Shown: piece by piece, positions 6,757 through 15,327 of the stretch
Layout of the letters: the number at the start of each line of letters is the position of its first letter
How positions within the stretch are numbered: the first letter of the stretch is position 1
Assembly (NCBI GenBank): GCA_039029315.1
Contig: JBCCGK010000132.1
Span: 1-28,113, forward strand
Length of the DNA: 28,113 nucleotides
Direction: 5' to 3'
DNA from: JBCCCJ01 sp039029315
Lineage (GTDB): Bacteria; Bacteroidota; Bacteroidia; J057
The notes under the pieces: model-generated
Seen by the model: the letters and a program-made list of their open reading frames with translations, nothing else
What the model was told of the DNA's origin: nothing
Databases searched by the model: none
Position numbers and translations under genes: made by a program

Positions 6757-9636
6757 TTAGCTGGGTTTATTTTTATTTATATGGTAAGGGATTTTGATAA
6801 TCGCAGTAGTTCCCTTCCTATATGTCGAATCTATTAAAACTTCTCCATTAAACTTTTCGCTTTCTAGCAATTTTTTTACATAAAATAATCCAATCCCAGA
6901 TCCTTCTAAAGAAGTTGAAAAGCCATGTTCAAAGATCCTAGGGAGAATACGATCTCTAATGCCAATTCCGTTGTCTGAGATAACAATTCGATAGTTTCCT
7001 TTCCCATCTAATTGGGATATAAAGGTAATCAGGCCAGATTTTCCGTCCTTTTGCTGAATCGCCCGAACCGCATTGGAGATAATATTGTAGAAGATCATTG
7101 AGAGTTCAGTCTTATTGCAATAAATCAATGGCAAAGATTCACTCAATCCCTCTGTCTCAAATCGAATATTTCTCGTGTCGGAAGTTTGATAAATTTTCAG
7201 GCAATTGCGGATCACTTCATTGATATCCAAATCGCTTTGGATCGCTGTGTCCTCATTGAGTTTCAGGAGGCTCCTAAGTGCTTCTGACAGATCATTGATG
7301 TCTTTGATCCGAGGGGTGATTTTTTTCTTTATAGTATTGCTTTTGACCTCTGATTCAAGTCGATACATCAGTTGGCCAATTTTCCCTAGATGATTTTTGA
7401 TTTCATGGGAAACGGGTTTGGAAAATTCTGCCAACATTGCTTTTGTAAAGCCCGGAATATCTCCCGTAAAGGAATCTAGCGCTTCCTTTTGTTGGGCCAT
7501 ATAGCGGTTCAAAATAATAGCCGTTGCAGTTTGATCAGAAAATACCCGAATTAAACTCTTTGTATCTTCATCAAACATTCTGGGCGTTCGATAATTGAAA
7601 AACATGACCCCTACCAATTCCCCTTCATACATCAATTTAGAGGCAGCAAGGGATTTTATATTTTCTCTTGTCCAAAAATTCTCAGTAAATATTTTCTTAG
7701 GAGAGGGATGTTTGGATTGCAATTCCTCAAACTCTTTTTGGTAATCTTCATCATTTTGGATCCAATAATGGTCTTTGGTTCCATGCATTACCCAATATAC
7801 GATTTCACCACTTTCCCGATCTTTCGATTTCGAGACTCCGACTACCCGCTTATCTTTCAATATTCCAGATACAATCATCTTTTTCAAAAATCGCTTCTCT
7901 CTACTGTTGTATACGTGCAGAATGACAAGATCAGCTCGAAGAAGTCCATTGGCGGTATTGGCAATTTGTTGTAATACATCAGTTCTATTGGAAGTGGTAA
8001 TAGACTTTGACGTTTCCACAAAAGAGCGGTACAATCTTCCAGATTGAATGGAGCGAGCAATCTTGTTGGCGACCAATAAGATGAAGGTTTCGTCTTCTGG
8101 CAAGACCGATGAAATCTTTCTATGAGAGTAGATATTGAGAATCCCGAATTCATCATTGCCAATTTTAATAATCCCTGAAACGACACTTTTGAGATTGTGC
8201 TTATTGGCAAATCCTCGAAAACTATCAGCAAAACTCCCAGCTTCGTCGAAATGACTTATTTTAATCGATATCCCTGGCGGGGTCGGGATTCGGTTGGTTT
8301 TGGCCCCAAAAGAACCACAATTCTTCTCCAATCTTGGACTCCCAAAAGCTTGTTTATACGTCCCTGGCTCTAGGCCATCACGCTCCCAAAAACTTACGTA
8401 TTCTGCATTAAAGTATTTTTCAATCGTGCGGGTAACCGGTTTGATTTGTTCTTCCAGCCGACTAAATATAGGAAGAGGGTTAACCAGTTTTTCTTCTACA
8501 ACAAATTTGAGTTTCTTTTGATAATATTGCGGGGCACTGAGCTGAACCAAACGAAAGAGGATGTTGGCTCTCTTTTCTCCAAAGAAATCTTCTCTCCTGG
8601 AATAATAATTGATTAAGGATGTGATCTGATCGTCATAAACAATAGGGATAGTAACTTGCGATTTGTACCCTTTGCGCTTTGCATAAATATCTGCCTTGTT
8701 TTGGAAGGTCTTCGAAAAGATGATGTATTTGTCTTTCCCACCAACTTGAGCAAATAATTTCTTCACTTCCTCCTTCTCCTTCTCATCATTAAGGATGATC
8801 GGCTTGGGAATTGTAAGGCTCTCGACTTCTTCACTGTTAATCTTTATAAAAAAGTCACTAAACGTATGAGAAATGATCTCGGCATAATCTGCTTCAACGA
8901 GTTGTATTGATTCTTTTAATAAGGTTTTCAGAAATTTTTCATGGTGCTTTTCAGAAGAAGCTTTTGCAAACAATGTCCCGATTTGCCGTTCTTCCTGATT
9001 GCTGTGCGATTTGAGATAGGATAAAGAGCAATTATGTGCAAAAAATTTCAATCCAATGACATATTGGCCAATATCTCGATAGCGGTCCCTGACTCCTCCC
9101 ACTTCAATCACGCCAATGGTATGATCTCCTTCCTGTATCCCCACTTTCTGCTTGGAACGATGAAGTAAGGGAATGAACAGTCTGGCAAGTTTATGGTGTT
9201 GGTATTTGTTATAGATCTCTTCATCCAACTTGCAATCCGAGATTGCCAGATCCTCATGATCAACATCATATATGGCATCGGCAATGACTTTCACTGGCTT
9301 ATTTTCGCGAAGAACATATAACAAAATATCCGTTTCTTCCTTAATTTCCTGGCCCTTGGTTCGAAAGGTGAAATCCCATTCAAACAGTTCCTCATTTTTG
9401 TCCGAATACACCTCATCAATCTTTCGTAAAGATTTGTCAATCAGATAAATATTACAAAATTCGAAATTAAAGACGGATTTTTTAACCAGATAATCTGCTG
9501 CTGTATCAAAAATATCGTCTACCCGCTCAAGACGACTGATGACATTGCTGATCTCTAATAAGTCGGTGAGTGCTTGTTCTTGAAAGGTTGATGTTAAACC
9601 AACTTTGTCTCTTCTCGTTCCGGATAATTTTCCCAT
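6757..9636 (-). CDS. Soluble multi-GAF sensor histidine kinase
   Basis: The 959-residue protein has no membrane segment or signal peptide, so it senses a cytoplasmic cue. The first ~700 residues look like a string of about four GAF-type modules (roughly 20-210, 225-370, 395-545, 555-710), each ending in a helical connector. The dimerisation/phospho-acceptor region carries the candidate histidine in SHEIKNHLGK near residue 742. The ATPase domain has the N-box (MIFYNIISNAVRAI, near 850), the G1 box SDNGIGIRD near 887, an F-box-like FEHGFSTS and the G2 box GSGIGL near 912. It heads an operon with a receiver protein and an MBL hydrolase. Three 60-base lines I counted inside it were 30-35% G+C against about 42-55% in lines from other genes, which hints at transfer. 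GAF ligand unknown. Confidence 0.9.
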   Translation of the reverse strand: MGKLSGTRRDKVGLTSTFQEQALTDLLEISNVISRLERVDDIFDTAADYLVKKSVFNFEFCNIYLIDKSLRKIDEVYSDKNEELFEWDFTFRTKGQEIKEETDILLYVLRENKPVKVIADAIYDVDHEDLAISDCKLDEEIYNKYQHHKLARLFIPLLHRSKQKVGIQEGDHTIGVIEVGGVRDRYRDIGQYVIGLKFFAHNCSLSYLKSHSNQEERQIGTLFAKASSEKHHEKFLKTLLKESIQLVEADYAEIISHTFSDFFIKINSEEVESLTIPKPIILNDEKEKEEVKKLFAQVGGKDKYIIFSKTFQNKADIYAKRKGYKSQVTIPIVYDDQITSLINYYSRREDFFGEKRANILFRLVQLSAPQYYQKKLKFVVEEKLVNPLPIFSRLEEQIKPVTRTIEKYFNAEYVSFWERDGLEPGTYKQAFGSPRLEKNCGSFGAKTNRIPTPPGISIKISHFDEAGSFADSFRGFANKHNLKSVVSGIIKIGNDEFGILNIYSHRKISSVLPEDETFILLVANKIARSIQSGRLYRSFVETSKSITTSNRTDVLQQIANTANGLLRADLVILHVYNSREKRFLKKMIVSGILKDKRVVGVSKSKDRESGEIVYWVMHGTKDHYWIQNDEDYQKEFEELQSKHPSPKKIFTENFWTRENIKSLAASKLMYEGELVGVMFFNYRTPRMFDEDTKSLIRVFSDQTATAIILNRYMAQQKEALDSFTGDIPGFTKAMLAEFSKPVSHEIKNHLGKIGQLMYRLESEVKSNTIKKKITPRIKDINDLSEALRSLLKLNEDTAIQSDLDINEVIRNCLKIYQTSDTRNIRFETEGLSESLPLIYCNKTELSMIFYNIISNAVRAIQQKDGKSGLITFISQLDGKGNYRIVISDNGIGIRDRILPRIFEHGFSTSLEGSGIGLFYVKKLLESEKFNGEVLIDSTYRKGTTAIIKIPYHINKNKPS

Positions 9637-9697
9637 ATCCTCTGATAATTTTTCAGGCAGATAAGATTAGTTGTATCCAATTCCTTATCTGTATGAA

Positions 9698-9721
9698 CGA
9701 ATATATCTGATACATGGTATC
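9698..9721 (-). promoter_or_regulatory. Possible promoter/operator of the kinase operon
   Basis: The 178-bp gap upstream of the kinase holds a small perfect dyad, GATAC-ATG-GTATC (9709-9721). Directly downstream on the minus strand is TATATTCG (9705-9698), one base from the Bacteroidota -7 consensus TAnnTTTG. No well-spaced -33 TTG is evident. This is a weak, position-based call. Confidence 0.2.
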
Positions 9722-9814
9722 TTGTGTATCCTCCAAGTTAACAATTTCAGTCCATCAATCAAATATTTAACTCCCTTTTGATCAAGGAATTATCTAATTG
9801 AGAAATTTTCGCAC

Positions 9815-10531
9815 CTACCCCCCACATTCTGCCATCATCACAGGTCGGATCACCTTGGTCCAGATCTCATAACCTGTTGCATTCATGTGGAGATTGTCCT
9901 TGATGAAGATGTCTGTGCGGATCTCTCCTTCATCGGTGAGCATGGGAGTAGCCACATCCAGATACTCCAGTTCTGGTACGCTCTCTATGTATTCCTGAAT
10001 CATGGTATTGGTCTTTACCAGTTTGTCATAGAGATGTTTGCGTGCGACTGATGGTTTGACGGCAATAAACCAGACTTTGGTTCCCGGTTGCTGCTCTTGC
10101 ACCTTCTTGTGAAATCGCTTAAGATTGGCCAGGACATGTCCAGGCAGGATCTTATCAGAGGTGATATCATTGTCGCCTTCATAGACCACAATACAGCTGG
10201 GTTCGTAAGGGAAAATGATGCGGTCAGCATAATGTATCAACTCTGGAAAGGTAGACCCACCAAAGCCTCGATTGATGACGTTCAAGGGTGCAAGATCCTC
10301 TGCCAGACTCCTCCACATACGAATACTGCTGCTGCCACAGAAGACGATTCCCCCTTTTTGCGGAGGATTTTCCTTGTCTTGTGCTTCATATTTCAGAATG
10401 ACATCTTCGAAACGAACAAGAGGATTCGGTGGCGGCAGTTGAATATTAGTTTTTTCTTCAGAAACGGTTTGTGACTGCTTGCAGGAGAAAAAGAAGAGGA
10501 GTGAAAAGAGGATAAATAAGGAGTTATGCAT
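9815..10531 (-). CDS. SGNH/GDSL-type hydrolase lipoprotein
   Basis: The protein has 238 residues from the ATG at 10531, which gives MHNSLFILFSLLFFFSCKQS, a clear lipoprotein signal ending at Cys. The frame extends ten codons further to 10561, but that would bury the signal. SGNH blocks are visible in order: GSSSIRMW (block I, nucleophile Ser, near residue 67), GFGGS (block II), YEGDNDI (block III, Asn) and DNLHMNATGY (block V, Asp-x-x-His, near 213). This is the set used by periplasmic acyl/acetyl-esterases acting on carbohydrates or lipids; the substrate is unknown. It stands alone on the minus strand, with a terminator for the next gene upstream of it. Confidence 0.88.
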   Translation of the reverse strand: MHNSLFILFSLLFFFSCKQSQTVSEEKTNIQLPPPNPLVRFEDVILKYEAQDKENPPQKGGIVFCGSSSIRMWRSLAEDLAPLNVINRGFGGSTFPELIHYADRIIFPYEPSCIVVYEGDNDITSDKILPGHVLANLKRFHKKVQEQQPGTKVWFIAVKPSVARKHLYDKLVKTNTMIQEYIESVPELEYLDVATPMLTDEGEIRTDIFIKDNLHMNATGYEIWTKVIRPVMMAECGG

Positions 10532-10623
10532 GAGAATGGGATTGAAGACCGAATGAGGCAAACAGACTTGTCCCGAGATTCACGGAAAAGACTGCTTGAT
10601 TAAAGATAGGACAAAACAGGGGT

Positions 10624-10659
10624 GGAGTACGCCTATAGCCAAAACGATAGGCGTACTCC
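10624..10659 (-). terminator. Hairpin terminator after the TIM-barrel gene
   Basis: A perfect 13-bp inverted repeat (GGAGTACGCCTAT at 10624-10636, ATAGGCGTACTCC at 10647-10659) with a 10-base loop lies 17 bases past the stop of the 10677-11600 gene. On the minus strand it is followed by CACCCCTGTTTTGTCC, a modest U-containing tail. It separates that gene from the SGNH hydrolase. Confidence 0.65.
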
Positions 10660-10676
10660 TGATTAGCACATTTCCT

Positions 10677-11600
10677 TTAGAATGAATCGACCTCCTTATA
10701 GGCGGCAATCAATTTTTCTTCGCCCTCTTTGCCTTTGTGGAAGTTGCCATGCTCCATGCCAAGGATCCCTGTGAATCCTTTGCTCTGAATATGCTTGAAG
10801 ACATTCTTATAGTTGATTTCTCCTGTGGTAGGTTCTTTTCTACCGGGATTGTCTCCGATCTGGAAATAGCCAATTTCCTCATAGCTATTGTCTATGTTTG
10901 GGATCAGGTTCCCTTCCTGAATTTGCTGGTGATACAGATCGCACAGGATCTTGCAGGAAGGACTGTCAACGCCTTTGCAGAGAGCATATCCCTGGGCCAT
11001 CTTTGTCAGGAATAATCCTGGGTGATTGTAAAAGTTCAGGGGTTCCAATACAATCACAAGTCCATGAGGCTCTAGGATGGCACTGGCTTGCTTGAGGGAT
11101 TCCATCACATGAGCTGTTTGGTAGCCCATATCTTGACGCATATCTACATGGCCGGGCACAACGGTCATCCACTTGGCATTGACTCGCTTGGCGACTTCGA
11201 CCGATTCCCGAATATCTTTCAAAAAGGCTTCACGATGTTCTGCCTTGCCAGAAGTGAGCGTTGGTTCTTTCCAGTTGATCTTGTTGGCAACAAATACCCC
11301 CATCTCCATGTCATGCTTTTGCATGGTTTTGGCAATTTTTTCCTGCATCTCCACGGTCCGATTCTTCATGCCATTGTCTTCCAGTGCACGAAATCCCTGA
11401 TCAGCCATAAAGTTCAGTTGGTCGATCAGGTCGTCCCCGGCAGAATTCTTAAACATTCCAAAGTGTGGCGCATATTTCATTTGAAACTGAAATTTTCCAC
11501 TTTCTTTTTTGTCTTTGGCAAAGGCCATCCCGGAGGAGGCAGCAAGACCACTCAATGCGGTGGCAGCAGCGGTTTTTTTGACGAAGGTTCTGCGATTCAT
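10677..11600 (-). CDS. Tat-exported TIM-barrel sugar isomerase/epimerase (hydroxypyruvate isomerase-like)
   Basis: The 307-residue protein starts with a twin-arginine signal (MNRRTFVKK followed by an Ala-rich hydrophobic stretch to about residue 28). The body is an AP endonuclease family 2/xylose-isomerase-like TIM barrel: YAPHFGMF, GFRALEDNGM, VVPGHVDMR, VIVLEPLN near 184 (metal-binding Glu), CDLYHQQ near 221 (metal Asp plus His), FQIGDNPGRKEP, and LGMEHG near 282 (second Glu). This pattern matches hydroxypyruvate isomerase-like proteins (Hyi/IolE group). Tat export points to action on a free sugar or keto-sugar in the periplasm. It is co-oriented with the ApbE and Gfo/Idh/MocA genes and fits the same pathway. 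The exact substrate is not determined. Confidence 0.87.
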   Translation of the reverse strand: MNRRTFVKKTAAATALSGLAASSGMAFAKDKKESGKFQFQMKYAPHFGMFKNSAGDDLIDQLNFMADQGFRALEDNGMKNRTVEMQEKIAKTMQKHDMEMGVFVANKINWKEPTLTSGKAEHREAFLKDIRESVEVAKRVNAKWMTVVPGHVDMRQDMGYQTAHVMESLKQASAILEPHGLVIVLEPLNFYNHPGLFLTKMAQGYALCKGVDSPSCKILCDLYHQQIQEGNLIPNIDNSYEEIGYFQIGDNPGRKEPTTGEINYKNVFKHIQSKGFTGILGMEHGNFHKGKEGEEKLIAAYKEVDSF

Positions 11601-11637
11601 ATGAGAGTAGTTTGTTAGTCGATTGTTTGGTGAGGTA

Positions 11638-11673
11638 TTGAGTTATTGGGGTATTTGTTGTTGAGTTATTGGG
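11638..11673 (-). repeat. Short direct repeat in G-poor leader
   Basis: TTGAGTTATTGGG occurs at 11638-11650 and again at 11661-11673. On the minus strand the 5' leader of the TIM-barrel gene is almost free of G and built from phrases such as AATAACTCAA and ATACCTCA. A similar G-poor leader (CCTAACTCC, TTTACTCC, AAACTCAC) precedes the oxidoreductase at 14060. Its meaning is unknown. Confidence 0.35.
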
Positions 11674-11707
11674 TGTTGGGTAGAAAAAATATTGGCGTGT
11701 AGATAGA

Positions 11708-12715
11708 TTATGGGTCGATATAGGGGGGAGTGCCGAAAGTATAGACGCGTGCAATGGGGTCAGCATATTGGCTGATTTGAGCAAAAAGATGATCTGGATT
11801 GGCAGAAAACCATTTGGTTGAGATTTTTTGGATTGGGTATACACTTAAGGAAGACGCCCAGGCATCCGCGTCCATTCCAGTTCGACAAATCACAGTAACC
11901 TGCCTTCTGTCTGTCATTCCCAGGCCAGTTTTTGGGTGAATAATGTGAGAATATCTTTTCCCTGCATGTTCCAGGTATTTGTAGGTATCTCCTGAAGTAG
12001 CTATCGCACAGTTTTCAAGCATCAATTGCTGTTTTTTCTCCTCTTCCTTATCCGCTACCTGAATTTCAATTCTCCATCCTTTTTTTCCGGGAGGTGCTTT
12101 TCCCAGGACCAAATCTCCTCCTGCATCGACCAACGCCCTTGAGATGTGATGTCGCTGACTCAGCACCTGATAAGCTTGATCGGCAGCATATCCTTTAGCA
12201 ATGCCCCCCAAATCCAAGCGCATGCCTTTTTTCTTCAATTTGATTTGTTGGGTTTTGGGATACAGGCGGATATTTCTAAATCCTACCAGTTGTCGGACAT
12301 GCTCAATCTGTTCCGGAGCAGGAAACGCTTTTTGTCGAAATGCCCTTCTCCACAACTTGCTCATTGGGCCAATGCTGACATCAAATGCACCTGAAGTTTT
12401 GCGTGAGAAGAATGTTGCTTGAGTCAATACTGTCCAAAGCTCGTCGCTCACAGAAATTCTTGTTCCCGTTCCAGCTGTTGCCGACAGACGATTCAACTCA
12501 CTATCAGACTGGTAGTCACTCATGATCGCATTGAGTGTATCCACACGATCCAGTGCTTCCTTTGCTGCCCGATGGGCGGCTACAGAATCTGATGTATAGA
12601 GGACTATCTGAAAAGTTGTTCCCATGAGTGGGCGTGAAAACTCAAAGCGCTTTGGGTTCTGCGCCATCACTCCCACCCACAGGATCAAACAAAAAATCGC
12701 ACAAATGCTTCTCAT
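11708..12715 (-). CDS. apbE: FAD:protein FMN transferase (ApbE family)
   Basis: The 335-residue protein starts with a Sec signal (MRSICAIFCLILWVGVMAQ). ApbE features appear in order: SRPLMGTTF, IMSDYQSDSELNRL, SGAFDVSIGPMSKLWR, LDLGGIAKGYAADQA (the flavin-binding core), ALVDAGGDLVLG, CAIATSGDTYKYL, YSHIIHPKTG, and TGMDADAWAS (metal-binding). ApbE attaches FMN from FAD to a Thr/Ser of exported flavoproteins in the periplasm. No Nqr/Rnf subunit or other obvious substrate is nearby in the window, so the partner must be elsewhere. It lies 13 bases downstream of the oxidoreductase gene on the same strand, likely the same transcript. The family call is firm. Confidence 0.93.
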   Translation of the reverse strand: MRSICAIFCLILWVGVMAQNPKRFEFSRPLMGTTFQIVLYTSDSVAAHRAAKEALDRVDTLNAIMSDYQSDSELNRLSATAGTGTRISVSDELWTVLTQATFFSRKTSGAFDVSIGPMSKLWRRAFRQKAFPAPEQIEHVRQLVGFRNIRLYPKTQQIKLKKKGMRLDLGGIAKGYAADQAYQVLSQRHHISRALVDAGGDLVLGKAPPGKKGWRIEIQVADKEEEKKQQLMLENCAIATSGDTYKYLEHAGKRYSHIIHPKTGLGMTDRRQVTVICRTGMDADAWASSLSVYPIQKISTKWFSANPDHLFAQISQYADPIARVYTFGTPPYIDP

Positions 12716-12728
12716 TCAGCTAGTATGC

Positions 12729-14060
12729 CTACAAAACCTTAGTTGTTCCAGGCATCGGAATGGTATAGCGACCATGCTCATCGGGCATGACTGGAGGATC
12801 AGCATCAAAAGCGAAAGTCTTTGGCATGATGCTCACTTCAGAATTCAATGCTTCCTCCCATTCTACCACCTGCCCTGAATATGTGGCCATACGTCCCAGG
12901 ATCGCTGTCATGGTCGCAATTGCTCCACGCTCAGCATCAGCAAATTTGTATTCTCCCTTTGCTATCGCCTCGAACAATACATCATGCTCTACCTGATAGG
13001 GGTTGGGATCATCCTTTCCGCGATGCTTCCATAAGGTATATCCATTCAATGTCTGGATTTCTCCGGGTTTGGGTGCATACCCATTGCTTCCGGTAAAGGC
13101 TTCAGACACGCGGTTCAAACATCCGGGAATATGACGGCACTGGCTGTACATTCGCTTACCTCCTGCGAATTCATATTCGACAAAGTGATGGTCAAAAATC
13201 TCTCCATGATCCATCCCATTTCGAACTTGTCGTCCCCCCATTCCATGTGCGCGTACTGCATGGGCATCAAATACCCAGTTGCCAACATCCAGATTATGAA
13301 TGTGCTGTTCGACGATGTGATCCCCACACAACCAGTTGAAATAGTACCAATTGCGCATTTGGTACTCCATTTCTGTGAGCTTGCGTCCAGCCTTGGCTTC
13401 GAGTCCTTTTCTGTCTCGAACCCATACACCACGACCATTCCAATAGACATGGGCTGTATGGACATCTCCAATGGCACCATTGTGGAGACGCTCTACCCAC
13501 TCTGTATAGACTTTCTGATAGTGTCGCTGTAAGCCGACGACTACATTGAGTTTCTTTTTCTTTGCTTCTTCCGCTGCTGCTAATACTCGTCGGACACCAG
13601 GTGCATCTGTTGCCACTGGTTTTTCCATGAACACATGCTTATTGGCCTTGATGGCAGCTTCAAAATGAATCGGACGGAAGCCAGGAGGGGTTGCGATCAA
13701 TACGACATCTGCCAGTTCAATCACTTTTTTGTAGCCATCAAACCCAACAAATTTGTGATCTTCAGGCACATCGATCCGATCGGCATTGGTGATCTCTTTC
13801 TGGATATTTGCATAACTTTTGTCGAGGCGATCTCTAAACGCATCTGCCATCGCCACCAACTTGAGATTTTGCGTGGTACTCAATGCCTGAACAGTGGCTC
13901 CTGTTCCACGGCCACCACATCCAATGACGCCAATCTTGATGGCATCATCTCCGGTAACATAAGCACCTGCCCCTACTGGCATGGCCATCAGTCCGCCCAT
14001 GGTCAGGGCAGAATTCTTCATAAAATCTCTTCGATTGAGAGAACTATCTTTTTGAGTCAT
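12729..14060 (-). CDS. Tat-exported Gfo/Idh/MocA family oxidoreductase
   Basis: The 443-residue protein has a twin-arginine signal (LNRRDFMKNS at residues 8-17). The Rossmann motif is GVIGCGGRGTG (44-54). The family signature EKPVA is at 146-150, and the C-terminal domain contains HIVEQHIHNLDVGNWVFDAH and GMGGRQVRNG, typical of the exported Bacteroidota/Planctomycete clade. Such enzymes carry a tightly bound NAD(P) and oxidise or reduce sugar carbons, for example at C3. Upstream co-oriented genes include a DUF1080 protein (the 3-keto-glycoside hydrolase family) and downstream a Tat TIM-barrel isomerase, consistent with periplasmic keto-sugar metabolism. That pathway role is inference. Confidence 0.93.
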   Translation of the reverse strand: MTQKDSSLNRRDFMKNSALTMGGLMAMPVGAGAYVTGDDAIKIGVIGCGGRGTGATVQALSTTQNLKLVAMADAFRDRLDKSYANIQKEITNADRIDVPEDHKFVGFDGYKKVIELADVVLIATPPGFRPIHFEAAIKANKHVFMEKPVATDAPGVRRVLAAAEEAKKKKLNVVVGLQRHYQKVYTEWVERLHNGAIGDVHTAHVYWNGRGVWVRDRKGLEAKAGRKLTEMEYQMRNWYYFNWLCGDHIVEQHIHNLDVGNWVFDAHAVRAHGMGGRQVRNGMDHGEIFDHHFVEYEFAGGKRMYSQCRHIPGCLNRVSEAFTGSNGYAPKPGEIQTLNGYTLWKHRGKDDPNPYQVEHDVLFEAIAKGEYKFADAERGAIATMTAILGRMATYSGQVVEWEEALNSEVSIMPKTFAFDADPPVMPDEHGRYTIPMPGTTKVL

Positions 14061-14310
14061 AGTAATAGTGAGTTTTGGAGTAAAGGAGTTAGGTTTAAGG
14101 TCCAGGGTATAAGGTATAAGGAAGGCGAGGGAATGTCAAGACAATTTTTGAAGGCTTATGGGTGTGCAGATGGAAAAGGTTTTCCTTTTGCAACAAGGCC
14201 GGGGAAAGAACACTCACAAAGGACGTCTTCCCTCCTCCCCTATTTTCGAAAAATGTCCGACACCTTCCAGCCCTATTCGACATATCTCATCTCATACAAA
14301 GATCCAGCAA

Positions 14311-15327
14311 TTACTCATCCAGCGCCCGTCGCCAGAACAATCGAATCTCTTCCTCAGTCATTTCTTTGGCTGGTCGCACAAGTCTAAAGCCCACAAAAGG
14401 GGAATCTGTGTTCCACCAAAAGCTCTTGGGAATCTGAGGGTCTCGTTCCTTCCACTTATCTCGTGAACTGATCCGGTTTGCACTTCTCAATTCTTCGGGA
14501 TCATCGTCATAAGACCCGCCACGGACTGTTCTTGGATACAGAGTGCTGGGTCTCCGCCAGGGATTGATGTGCATAGAATCCACAAATCCTGCATAAAAAT
14601 CAGCTTGATACTGATCCAAACACCATTCTGAGACATTGCCATACAGATCATACAAGCCCCACGGATTGGGCTTCTTCTCCCCAACTTTGTGGAAGGTTTC
14701 ATCACTATTTTTGTAATGCCATCCATATTCATCCAGTTGTGAAGCATCCTCTCCAAAAAAGTGAGCCGTCTCCGTCCCTGCTCTAGCCGCATATTCCCAT
14801 TCTGCCTCGGTGGGCAATCGATAAAAATTGCCTGTCTTTTCCCACAGCCATTTGCAGAACCTCAAAGCAGAATATTGAGTCATGCTGCCAGCAGGATAGC
14901 CATACTTTCCCATTCCAAAGGTGGGGTCTTCATAGGGAGGACTCGGCCTTGTCACCGCATCAGCAGTGTAGGTAGCACCAGGAATCCTCGTGGTATCCTT
15001 ATCGCGATCTATTTCCCGAAAGATCTCAAATACATCGAAGGTCACTTCATATTTTCCCATCCAAAATGCCTCAACCGCTACCCTATGCTGCGGCCCTTCA
15101 TCCTCTGATCGGTTTTCTTCTGATTCAGGACTTCCCATCAAGAATTCTCCAGACGGAATCAACATCATGTCGAAGCTTACTTCCGTACCGGGAATGGTAT
15201 CTGTATACATTTCCTGAGTCGGCTGCTCGTCCTGTGCATGGACGGAAGAGCTAATAAAAAGGCCCGCACTCAGCAAACTGAGGCAGGCGATGTTCCACAT
15301 TTTTTTTATATACATATGCTTTTTCAT
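14311..15327 (-). CDS. SUMF1/FGE-fold exported protein lacking catalytic cysteines
   Basis: The 338-residue protein has a Sec signal near its start (KKMWNIACLSLLSAGLFISS, then VHAQ). It has the formylglycine-generating-enzyme fold: MMLIPSGEFLMGSPESEENR, GPQHRVAVEAFWMGKYEVTF, LPTEAEWEYAARAGTET, NPWGLYDLYGNVSEWC, RTVRGGSYDDDPEELRSANR and FVGFRLVR. In true FGE the RGGS segment is followed by two catalytic cysteines; here those positions are Asp and Leu/Arg. A sulfatase-activating role is therefore unlikely. Such variants are common as adhesion, ligand-binding or GldJ/GldK-like proteins. Its start overlaps the stop of the YceI gene by four bases, so the two are co-translated. Confidence 0.9.
   Translation of the reverse strand: MKKHMYIKKMWNIACLSLLSAGLFISSSVHAQDEQPTQEMYTDTIPGTEVSFDMMLIPSGEFLMGSPESEENRSEDEGPQHRVAVEAFWMGKYEVTFDVFEIFREIDRDKDTTRIPGATYTADAVTRPSPPYEDPTFGMGKYGYPAGSMTQYSALRFCKWLWEKTGNFYRLPTEAEWEYAARAGTETAHFFGEDASQLDEYGWHYKNSDETFHKVGEKKPNPWGLYDLYGNVSEWCLDQYQADFYAGFVDSMHINPWRRPSTLYPRTVRGGSYDDDPEELRSANRISSRDKWKERDPQIPKSFWWNTDSPFVGFRLVRPAKEMTEEEIRLFWRRALDE

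Noticed and set aside
14061..14310. Small open frames in the gap before the Gfo/Idh gene
   Set aside because: They lack signals, domains and consistent codon use; the 250-bp gap looks like ordinary leader and spacer.
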